Assembly (NCBI GenBank): GCA_020746995.1
Contig: JAGPXD010000004.1
Location: forward strand, 62,001-126,000
Direction: 5' to 3'
DNA from: Plectosphaerella cucumerina
Lineage: Eukaryota > Ascomycota > Sordariomycetes > Glomerellales > Plectosphaerellaceae
Length of the DNA: 64,000 nt
Shown: positions 55,161-62,772 of the stretch, piece by piece
How the letters are laid out: every line of letters begins with the position of its first letter
Position numbering within the stretch: position 1 is the first letter of the stretch
The notes under the pieces: generated by a model
Database searches by the model: none
Seen by the model: only the letters and a program-made list of their open reading frames with translations
Told to the model about the DNA's origin: nothing
Translations under genes and position numbers: made by a program

Positions 55161-56291
55161 ATGGAGCGATTTACCGGACCCCCCGACGTCGCCGACGGCG
55201 TCAATCGATCAGACATCGACTGCCTGCTGGTCGCGCTGCGTCACGTGCTGCAGCAGCTGCCGTTCGACTGTCCCAAGAGCTCATGGGTCATCAGGCTCGC
55301 GTCCAAGCAGTACGAAAACGACACCGATGCGAGACGCCGCAAGGATACCCGCGCAAAGCTGGATGGGGCGGGACTCCCTGACAATGGCATCTTCCTCAAC
55401 GAACCGCAGTTCATTCGCACGTCCGAGTGCAACCTCATGCAGACCACGGTCTGGTCGCTGCCCTTTGCCCAGTTCTGGCAGCCTGCCGTGTACACCCGCG
55501 ACAAGACGGAGGACGCCGACTGGGTCAAGCTCGCCGAAAAGAACGAAATTTTTACGAGGGAGGATGCTACGGTCAAGGCCCTCATCTCATACCAGCCTGC
55601 CGGCACGCATGCCGACGTCCGAGACCTGAGCGCCATGGCCACCGGCTGCCACGGCATCTTCGAGCTACCCAACTGCGACCTGAAGTTGATCTCTGCTGGC
55701 CCTGCCTGCATCCGAATGCGCTTCTTCCCAGACGGCAAGCGCTCCTTCGAGGACATGTGCCGCTTCAAGTTGACGACTGATGGATATCGCGGCTACGATT
55801 ACCGCATCTGCGCCGCAGTGCGGATTCGGTCGACCGACGCGGGCCACGACCTGGTCCGCCTTTACGATTCCGAGCAGAGGCTCATTCCCGTGGTTCCGGC
55901 TGGTTCAAAGGAGGCCAAGGCCTCATACACGGACAACGATTGGCAGATTGGTCAACCCGGCCACGAGTACGTCCTGTACTACGTCATGGTTCAGATCGTC
56001 GATTACCCTCGTCCACCCCCTAAGGATCCGGAAGAGGAGGAACAGAAGGCTGCATGCGAGAAACTCTCACAGGGAGCCCTCGCTCCCGTGGCTGGTCCTG
56101 TACCGACGCAGTCTACCATGGCTCCTCCGCCGCGCCGGCTCAGCAGCGAGAGCTTGCGCCGTAGCAGCAGCTACCAAGGCAGCGACAGCCAAGGCAGCAA
56201 CAAGCGCCGCCGCATCGAGAGGGAGGATCGCAGCGAAAGCCTGCGCCGCAGTAGCGGTTCGGAGCGTTACAGCAGCAGTTCCAGGCGCTAG
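55161..56291 (+). CDS. 376-aa protein with Arg/Ser-rich tail
   Basis: ATG at 55161 (MERFTGPPDVADGVNRSDID). The first ~290 residues form a compact domain without a recognised family. Motifs include LPFDCPKSSWVIRLASKQYE, NEPQFIRTSECNLM, FWQPAVYTRDKTEDADW, IFELPNCDLKLISAGPACIR and YRGYDYRICAAVRI. The last ~75 residues are disordered, with an NLS-like KRRRIERE and RS-like repeats (SSESLRRSSSYQGSDSQG; SESLRRSSGSERYSSSSRR). The tail resembles splicing-type RS domains, but there is no RRM. Single exon, head to head with the P-loop NTPase, which suggests the two products act together. Confidence 0.7.
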   Translation: MERFTGPPDVADGVNRSDIDCLLVALRHVLQQLPFDCPKSSWVIRLASKQYENDTDARRRKDTRAKLDGAGLPDNGIFLNEPQFIRTSECNLMQTTVWSLPFAQFWQPAVYTRDKTEDADWVKLAEKNEIFTREDATVKALISYQPAGTHADVRDLSAMATGCHGIFELPNCDLKLISAGPACIRMRFFPDGKRSFEDMCRFKLTTDGYRGYDYRICAAVRIRSTDAGHDLVRLYDSEQRLIPVVPAGSKEAKASYTDNDWQIGQPGHEYVLYYVMVQIVDYPRPPPKDPEEEEQKAACEKLSQGALAPVAGPVPTQSTMAPPPRRLSSESLRRSSSYQGSDSQGSNKRRRIEREDRSESLRRSSGSERYSSSSRR

Positions 56292-56772
56292 GTCACACAG
56301 ATACTCAATACACCTAGTCCTCGCAACCCCGTTTGTCGTTGAGTGACATGTCCCCGCCCAATCGTCCCCTGACACCGCCACCGCCACCCCCTTGAAAGCC
56401 ACAGAGCCCCGGTGATGATCGCGCCCCACTAAATGTAAATCCAACGACATGCATCGTCGAGACGCGTGCCGAAAGCCCGACGAAAGGGCTTGTTTAAGGC
56501 AATCGCTCACGGAATTGTAAAATATGGTGTTCTTGTGTCTGGAACTGGATTTCGAGGTGGCATCTCGAGGTGGTCTGTGCGTGTGGCCTGAGCAGTGGGG
56601 TGCCCTCCACGGGTGGGTGCCCCAGGTGCAAACGCGCCTTACACGCGGCCTCTGCCTTTGTTATTGCGCTCTTGATTTCCCACCACCAAAAAAAAAACCC
56701 TGATCCTCGCAACACAAACCTTCTCAATCCATCAATCCATCAATCCACATCACCTCTTCACGTTGCATCAAG
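56292..56772. promoter_or_regulatory. duplicated 5' flank of family gene
   Basis: Several blocks (ccgccaccgccaccccc, aagccacagagcccc, taaatccaacgacatgcat and gggtgggtgccccaggtgca) recur in the same order upstream of the family gene at 62773. A GTGATG word is at 56412. This is the promoter/leader part of a duplicated unit. No ORF of its own. Confidence 0.6.
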
Positions 56773-57966
56773 ATGGCGACCAACAACCAAGACGAGGACC
56801 ACCAGATGGACACCCTCCCTGATGGGACCATCCCCAACCCCAACCCGATCACAAGCTGGGCTGACGACGCCGACGATCTGATCAATGTCGGACAGAAGCT
56901 GGATCTGGAGGTCATTGGCAGAGGCGATGAGCTGGCCTTTCGCCCCAAGAACCACGAGTCTGGTCGTCAGAACGACTATGTCGGCAAGATCGGTCAGAAC
57001 ACGGTCATGGTGACTTCGAACCCGGAGTACCTCCCTTCGTTCATGGCCGAGGCCGCGTACAACATGAGGGGCGGTCAACAAGCCGTGATGGTGACTGGCC
57101 CGGCGGCCCCACCCCAGAAGAGAGGCGGAAAGCGTGTGTTCAAGCTGGGATACAAGATCCCGACCACCGAGTCCGCCCCTGGCGGCTCGTCTACCCCGAC
57201 CACAGAGTCCGCCCCTGGCGGCTCGTCTGCCCCGTCTGCCCCCTCTGCAGGCGGTGGTCAGGCTCAACAGCAGGCCCAGGGCAAAGACAAGGCCCGCACG
57301 TTCTCGGAGCGCGTCGAGGATGACGACGAGGTCATCGAGATTCACAGGCCCGACTTCCCTCCCAACCAGGGCGCCAAGCAGCCTTCCAAGAAGAAGGTCA
57401 AGGGCAACAGTGGCCAGCAGGCCCCGCAGGACGAACTCGTCGGCCTGCTCAAGAAGACCTTCGAGACCTTCCTTGCGAAGGAGACTGCGAAGGAGAAGGG
57501 CGAGGTGCTCTACAACAAGGACGGCACTGCCGTTGGCAAATGGAACTCGGAGTCGAACGAGTTCAACAACTTCAGCCCGACCTGGGCTCGCGGCGGTCGC
57601 GGTGGTCGTGGTGGCCGTGGTGGCCGAGGTGGCCGTGGTGGCCGTGGTGGTCGCGGTGCCGCCAGCTGGCAGCAGCACTTTGGTTCTCAGAACCAACAGT
57701 CTACCTCTTCTGAGGCACAGCCTCAGCAGCAGCAGCCCAAGTGGAGGGCTCCAAGGGAGCCTGGCGATAACCGTCCACGTCTCGAGGACAGCATTCACGC
57801 TGACCATGAGCCCATGGACATGGACGCCGCGCCCAGCGCGGCTCTGGCTCCGGCTCCCAGCGTGCTGGCAACCAAGGAGACGACGCTGTCGTTCTTCTAC
57901 GAGTACGTTGGCAATTGCCACGTTGAGAAAAGCCCGGCGGCGGAGCTTCGGCGCACACTCCAGTAG
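56773..57966 (+). CDS. island family protein with RGG box (397 aa)
   Basis: ATG at 56773 (MATNNQDEDHQMDT) in context catcaagATGG. The N-terminal domain (about residues 35-110) carries the family core: INVGQKLDLEVIGRGDELAF, then KNHESGRQNDYVGKIGQN, ending with AEAAYNMRGGQQAVMV. A Pro/Gly/Ser linker has a duplicated block (TTESAPGGSS twice). Then come a conserved KARTFSERVEDDDE, a Lys-rich patch (QPSKKKVKGN), and a helix (ELVGLLKKTFETFLAKE). A run of seven RGG repeats (about 272-295) is typical of RNA/DNA-binding and condensate-forming tails. The C-terminus is Gln/Pro-rich. Single exon with no damage. Nucleic-acid binding is inferred from the RGG box only. Confidence 0.75.
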   Translation: MATNNQDEDHQMDTLPDGTIPNPNPITSWADDADDLINVGQKLDLEVIGRGDELAFRPKNHESGRQNDYVGKIGQNTVMVTSNPEYLPSFMAEAAYNMRGGQQAVMVTGPAAPPQKRGGKRVFKLGYKIPTTESAPGGSSTPTTESAPGGSSAPSAPSAGGGQAQQQAQGKDKARTFSERVEDDDEVIEIHRPDFPPNQGAKQPSKKKVKGNSGQQAPQDELVGLLKKTFETFLAKETAKEKGEVLYNKDGTAVGKWNSESNEFNNFSPTWARGGRGGRGGRGGRGGRGGRGGRGAASWQQHFGSQNQQSTSSEAQPQQQQPKWRAPREPGDNRPRLEDSIHADHEPMDMDAAPSAALAPAPSVLATKETTLSFFYEYVGNCHVEKSPAAELRRTLQ

Positions 57967-58725
57967 GCTTCCTCAGGAACCTACGTGCAGCTGACCTTGC
58001 TTGGCTCGTCGGTACGTCCCCAAGGACAAACGGGCGGTTTTATCTACTTGTAGCACATCAAGAGAGTTTCCTGTCCCACTACTACATGCAGCGTTCCCGT
58101 GATGTATCGAGTGAGCTTCGTGATGTGACTTGTTAACTTGTGAAAGTACACCTTGATTCGTGATATGACGCCTTGATTTGTAGACCCTGGGCCTGATTTG
58201 TGTAATGTGATGTTTTCCAGTCCAAAATAGTATCGAGGTCGCCAGTCCAGTCGAGGGATGTGTAACCTCGCCGCCGAAGCTTCGTGATGTGTTCAACGAG
58301 CCATGGCCTTGTACTCGATGCTGAGGATTCCGATCCCAAACGCTAGGTAGGCAGCTCTTAGCCAGGAGTCACCCAGGCGGGACACAAGAGTTGCGATGCG
58401 ACCCCGTGACTTGTCGGGCTTGCTCTTGGCACTTGGCTCCCTCGATGGTTAGTACGTCCAGTTTACTATCGTCATCTCGTGCGGCGATCTAGCTCTACAG
58501 AGGGACTTCTGGCATCCGAAACCGCTCAAAGGAATTAGGCTTGGGTTGTTCCTGACAGTTGATTGATTTCGCGCCTTCCGTCCAGTGAATGGGCGCCCTT
58601 TGTTGGTGACCACCGCGGCCTTTGACTGTTTTCCACCAATGCCCAAGTCAGAAAAACGCTGTACCTCGCAACTTCATTTTCAAACCACTGCCACACATCT
58701 ACCAACAGAACAGCCCACACTCACG
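57967..58725. promoter_or_regulatory. duplicated 3' flank and upstream region
   Basis: acatcaagagagtttcc followed by actactacatgc (about 58047-58087) recurs downstream of the gene at 61514. Two GTGATGT motifs lie at 58099-58126 and one at 58284-58290. The right part should hold the promoter of the gene at 58726. No ORF supported. Confidence 0.55.
58099..58126 (+). promoter_or_regulatory. two GTGATGT motifs in 3' flank
   Basis: GTGATGT at 58099-58105 and TTCGTGATGT ending at 58126, in the sense of the gene that stops at 57966; a further TTCGTGATGT ends at 58290. Confidence 0.4.
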
Positions 58726-60012
58726 ATGAACGACGATACAACTAATCAGGGTGAGGCCGAGCGGACCGCTGTGCCCAGCGTCGAACAGCAAGACGTCGAG
58801 ATGACCTCCACCTCCGACGCGCCTCAGACCGCCGAGCAGCGGACTGCCGAGAGGCGCGAGCGCCGTGCCCGCCACAAGGAGGAATACGAACGCAATCGCC
58901 CCATCATTAACACCGGCAACAGAATCAGCCTGGAGGCGATCACGCATGGCGTCGATGGAGAGGTCGCTGGGTTCCGGGCCGTCAATCACACCGGCGGCCG
59001 CCAGACCGACCTCCGCGGCTCCGGTAACAACCGACCCCAGATACCGACCAAGGATCTCGACGCGCCTCAGACCGCCGAGCAGCAGGCTATTGCCGCGAGG
59101 CGTGCCCGCCGCAAGGAGGCCCTCTCCATTGATCGCCCAACCCTGGACGTCGGCAACAAGATCAGCATGAGGGTGATGACGGGTGGCCCCAATGGGGCGT
59201 TCACCGGAATCCGAGCCGTCAATCACACTGGCGACCGCCAAACCGACCTCCGCGGCACCACCAGCAACCGACCCGAGATACCGACCAAGGATCACGACGC
59301 TGCTGCCCAGAGCTTCTTCGAAGAGCAGCAGCGAAACGTCAAGGCGGGCGACACCATCCGCATCACATACACCATCTCCAATAATGACGGGGTCATGAAA
59401 AGCCACAGCGTCTACAACAGCGCCGAGGTTCAGCAAAACAAGAGGGAGCAGCATCTGATGGGCCACAGAAAGCCTGAGCAGGAAGATTCCCCCACCATCT
59501 CTGAGCGCGACGATGACGCGATGGACATGGATGCCGATCGTCGACGGAAGAGGCCCAGGGGAGACGGCTTCCAGGCCGCCGCTCCCAGCCAGGGCGGCTT
59601 TCATCACAAGCACCGCAGAGGACGCCGCGGACAGCGTTCCTCCAAGAAGACACAGTCACAGGCCCCCGCCTTTCAGCAGCAGGGCAACCAGGACTCCTCC
59701 TGGGCCAACCCGAAGCCCGGCAACCCACGCCCGGCCGCCTTCACTGCCCCCAATTCCGACATCACACAGACGCCCACTTCGTCAGCATACGACCAAAGCG
59801 TCATGAGCCAAGCCTCGCGGTCGCAGCCTACCTTCCAGAGCAAGCCATTCTCAGCTCCGACCAACGCCAAGGACCAGCAGCGACTCTTCCTTGGCCAGCC
59901 CAAGCCGACCCCCATGACCGCTCCAAACGCGGATCTGGATGCCAGTCCCGTCAAGGCCGAGAAAGAGGAGGATGAATACTATACTGCCAGCCCCTGCAGC
60001 GACTTCCAATAA
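58726..60012 (+). CDS. island family protein with tandemly duplicated core (428 aa)
   Basis: ATG at 58726 (MNDDTTNQGEAERTAVPSVE). Residues 31-111 and 112-190 are two tandem copies of one ~80-residue unit. Each starts DAPQTAEQ, passes a basic helix (RERRARHKEEYERNRP / AARRARRKEALSIDRP) and the beta core (INTGNRISLEAITHGVDGE / LDVGNKISMRVMTGGPNGA). Each ends with AVNHTG.RQTDLRG and NRP.IPTKD. Residues about 200-260 include RNVKAGDTIRITYTISNNDG and REQHLMGHRKPEQEDSP, shared with the 264-aa member at 46260. The tail is basic (RRRKRPRGD, HHKHRRGRRGQRSSKK) and then Gln/Pro/Ser-rich with no RGG run. Single exon, intact. Confidence 0.74.
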   Translation: MNDDTTNQGEAERTAVPSVEQQDVEMTSTSDAPQTAEQRTAERRERRARHKEEYERNRPIINTGNRISLEAITHGVDGEVAGFRAVNHTGGRQTDLRGSGNNRPQIPTKDLDAPQTAEQQAIAARRARRKEALSIDRPTLDVGNKISMRVMTGGPNGAFTGIRAVNHTGDRQTDLRGTTSNRPEIPTKDHDAAAQSFFEEQQRNVKAGDTIRITYTISNNDGVMKSHSVYNSAEVQQNKREQHLMGHRKPEQEDSPTISERDDDAMDMDADRRRKRPRGDGFQAAAPSQGGFHHKHRRGRRGQRSSKKTQSQAPAFQQQGNQDSSWANPKPGNPRPAAFTAPNSDITQTPTSSAYDQSVMSQASRSQPTFQSKPFSAPTNAKDQQRLFLGQPKPTPMTAPNADLDASPVKAEKEEDEYYTASPCSDFQ

Positions 60013-60099
60013 TGAGCATGTTGGGGCGGCGAAGACGATGGGATCTGGCCCAGGTCCTTCACCAACTTTAGGATGGGACTCCCCCAACTACCACAAGCA

Positions 60100-60930
60100 T
60101 GACGAGTCGTACTTTACCGCCGCCTGGGGCGCGATGCTCGGCCGCCGCTGAGCTGGCCCGCCAGGCCACAAGAGGGCACTCACGCACGATTATTTCTGTT
60201 GTTTTGTCGAGAGCACGCTTGGCCTTTACGGTCTTCGCTCTTGGGAGTTCGATCACAAAGTTCGCTGGCTGTGCCAATTCGGCCGGAGTACGAGTGTTAT
60301 AGTTGTTCGGTAGTAATTCATTTACCGATCGATGGATGTTCAGAGATGAGGCCCTTGGGGGCTGACTGCGGCCTGAAACCGCGCTTGGCCTTGCAGTCTT
60401 CGCTCTTGGGAGTTTCAATCAAAAACTTTGCGGGCTGTGTTGACTCGGATGGAGTGAGACGTGCTCCGTTGCTGATATTTGAAGTCTTCGCACTTGGGAG
60501 TTTGATCACGAACTTCGCTGGCTGTGGTGACTCGGATGGAGTGCGACTGTTGTGATTATTTGGTCGCCTTTGCAGTCTCCTCTCATGGTCTTCACCCTCT
60601 TGCTGGCTTGTTCAGAGACATCTTTGGTAGGTGCTTCGTCGAGTGCTCGCTTGGCACCTGAAGTCTCCTCTCGTGGTCTTCACCCTCTTGCTGACTTGTC
60701 CAAAGACTACTTCAGTAGGTGCTTGGTCGAGTGCCTGCTTGGTAGAGTGCCCGCTTGGCCTTTGAAGTCTTCGCTCTTGGGAGTTCGATAACAAAGTTCG
60801 CTGGCTGTGCTGTCACGACTAGAATGTGACATGCATCGGTGCTTTCGTCCGGAGGTTGCAGCCTGAAACCAGCGGTATTCTTGGCTGGCATCGCGGCGTC
60901 TTGGTATTTGAGAATGAGGCTTGTTCAAGA
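60100..60930 (-). pseudogene. degraded gene made of short peptide repeats
   Basis: On the minus strand a unit reading approximately QPAKFVIKLPSAKTSKAKRAL recurs four times (about 60740-60830, 60485-60540, 60392-60450, 60205-60290). Variants include QPANFVIELPRAKTVKAKR and QPAKFLIETPKSEDCKAKR. The copies fall in different frames, so indels have broken the ORF. DNA-level repetition (cttcgctcttgggagtt) is obvious. The Lys/Pro-rich composition suggests a disordered protein. Unknown family. Confidence 0.5.
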
Positions 60931-61093
60931 CAGTCCTGCTGAGGCCGTCGGATTTGTTCGAGCCTGGTGTTGAAGCCGCGGGCTACATTGACGTCTAGAC
61001 CTAAATGACGCCACCTCCAATACAGGAATTACACAAGAGATACAGGAGTTACATCATGCTGTTTCTGGAGACACGCCTTGCCAGAGCCAATGG

Positions 61094-61250
61094 ATGCCGA
61101 ACCTCGCGCAGTTGAAAGCTTATCAGGAGTGGCTCAAAGCTCGCGAGGAGAAGGTCATGATTCTCGAGGCCTACTCAGGGACTCGCAAGGCGGAGCTTGA
61201 CGCTCGCGAGGTCAATGTCAAGGCCCGCGAAGACAGCGTCGAAATTGCCC
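61094..61250 (+). pseudogene. short coiled-coil fragment
   Basis: From an ATG at 61094 the frame reads MPNLAQLKAYQEWLKAREEK, then AELDAREVNVKAREDSVE, a typical heptad helix, before turning non-coding-like. By chance or descent it is in frame with the family gene at 61514. Probably the end of a lost coiled-coil gene. Confidence 0.35.
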
Positions 61251-61410
61251 CGATGCTAACGAGGCCAGCTTGTTCGTATGGCTTCCCATGTAGCTCAAAG
61301 TCCTCAAGGTGGTCCATGCATTTGGCCCGTCCAGTGAATAAACTCGCGGCCTCCACGCAACTCACCTCATTCACTACCTCGCAGTCAGATCACTCGCCCT
61401 CGATTTCGCC

Positions 61411-61420
61411 TTTAAAAGGC
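61411..61420 (+). promoter_or_regulatory. TATA-like box upstream of family gene
   Basis: tttaaaaggc about 95 bp before the ATG at 61514, followed by a CA-rich leader. Assigned by position only. Confidence 0.3.
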
Positions 61421-61513
61421 TTCTCATCATCGCAATCCAACCAGCTTTCTCAACCCATCATCCCACACCACCACACCACCACCACCACCTCTCCACATCG
61501 CCCCGAGAACAAG

Positions 61514-62047
61514 ATGTCGAGCAACAACCAAGACGAGAACCAGCCGAATGGAACCCCCCCTGCCTGCACCACCACCGGCCTGGTCAATGTCGGATCGCAG
61601 CTGGACGTGGAGTTCACTGGCAGCGGCGATGACCTGGGCGTTTCCATCACCAACCTCGCATCTGAGCGTCAGGACGAATTCTTCGGCATGATCGGAGAGA
61701 ACAGGGTCCTTGTGACTGCCAACGTGGATGCTCTCAGGGCGTTCGTTGCGGAGGCAGAGCGCACCATGGCGAGCGGTCGTCCGACCTTCTTCTTGGCTGG
61801 TCACACGGGCCAGGTCAATGACACTCCTGATTCGAACAATGTCGACACCATTCAAGAGGCTGTCGCTGCCATCGAGAAGGCCGCCCAGGACGCGATCAAC
61901 AAGATCCAGAAGGCCGCCCAAGACGCGACCGACAAGCTCAACAAGACCAACCAGTAGGCGGTCGACAACATCCTCAGCCACCTCGATCAACAGAAGGTCT
62001 CCAACAAGGACGGCAACGTCATCGGCACCATCATCCACCGCTCCTAA
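61514..62047 (+). pseudogene. island family protein, truncated by internal TAG
   Basis: ATG at 61514 (MSSNNQDENQPNGTPP), context aacaagATGT. The core domain is well conserved (LVNVGSQLDVEFTGSGDDLG, then ASERQDEFFGMIGENRVLV) with a following helix (LRAFVAEAERTM). A Lys/Ala/Asp helix (AIEKAAQDAINKIQKAAQD) ends at a TAG at 61955-61957, giving 147 aa. The same frame continues after the TAG for 29 codons (NILSHLDQQKVSNKDGNVIG) to a TAA at 62047. That part matches GEVLYNKDGTAVGKW of the 397-aa member, so the TAG is probably a mutation, and the RGG tail has been lost. It could still make the short core-only protein. Confidence 0.65.
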
Positions 62048-62772
62048 GCTCAACGTCAACGGCCAGGGTCGGAGTTCATGCGCTGGACACGGGAAAACAC
62101 GATGAGGTCTCACGTCTTTGATCACTGGGAGGATTTTGAGTACACGTCGTGGAGGAAGTTTAGCACGAGTTCGAGGAAGCTGGTGCGTCGGGGACGGTCC
62201 AAGTCTGCGGGCCAGCGGAAGGTTTTGTCACTTCTATTACATCAAGAGAGTTTCCCGGCCTACTACTACATGCCTTTTCGTGACATCGCGCCTTGATCCA
62301 TGAAACGTCAATTTGATTCGTGATGTATTCTTGTCTAATCTGAAATACGACATCAAGAGATCATCAGTCCACCCGAGTGACTTGTCTCCGCCCCGTTGTT
62401 CGGCCTGCATCCGCCACCGCCACCGCCACCCCCGTAAAAGCCACAGAGCCCCTCCGTCGATCGCCCCACAGACGTAAATCCAACGACATGCATTTATTGC
62501 CCGTTCTGAAAACACGTAGTGCTTGTGCGGTTCCCGTGTCTGATGCCTCGCTCAGAGATCTGTGGGGGTAAAAAAACCTGACCGTGACGTGTTGATGTGG
62601 CATGTGCTTGTGGCCTCAGCGAGTGGAGTACCTTGGTGGGTGCCTCGGTGGGTGGGTGCCCCAGGTGCAAACGCGCCCTACCTTTGTTGATTTTCCAGCC
62701 CACGCCCATTCCCCCCTCAACCTTCACCAACCTCATCAACCATCATCACACTCGCATCAAATCAACATCAAG
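62048..62772. promoter_or_regulatory. duplicated flank between family genes
   Basis: Left part: acatcaagagagtttcc and ctactacatgcc (62249-62275), copies of the 3' flank at 58047, with GTGATGT at 62320-62326. Right part: ccgccaccgccaccccc, aagccacagagcccc, taaatccaacgacatgcat and ggtgggtgccccaggtgca, copies of the 5' flank of the gene at 56773. No ORF supported. Confidence 0.6.
62320..62326 (+). promoter_or_regulatory. 3'-flank GTGATGT motif
   Basis: gattcgtgatgtattc, in the sense of the family gene ending at 62047, 273 bp after its TAA. Confidence 0.35.

Noticed and set aside
56758..57921. Minus-strand 387-residue open frame with Leu/Arg runs
   Set aside because: Shadow of the RGG family gene; the runs are the antisense of Gly/Arg repeats.
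58699..59613. Minus-strand 304-residue open frame
   Set aside because: Antisense shadow of the family gene at 58726.
61094..61957. Single 287-aa protein fusing a coiled coil to the family core
   Set aside because: The segment between is leader-like (TATA-like box, CA-rich, poly-His/Thr from cac/acc repeats) and the paralogues start at the equivalent of 61514.
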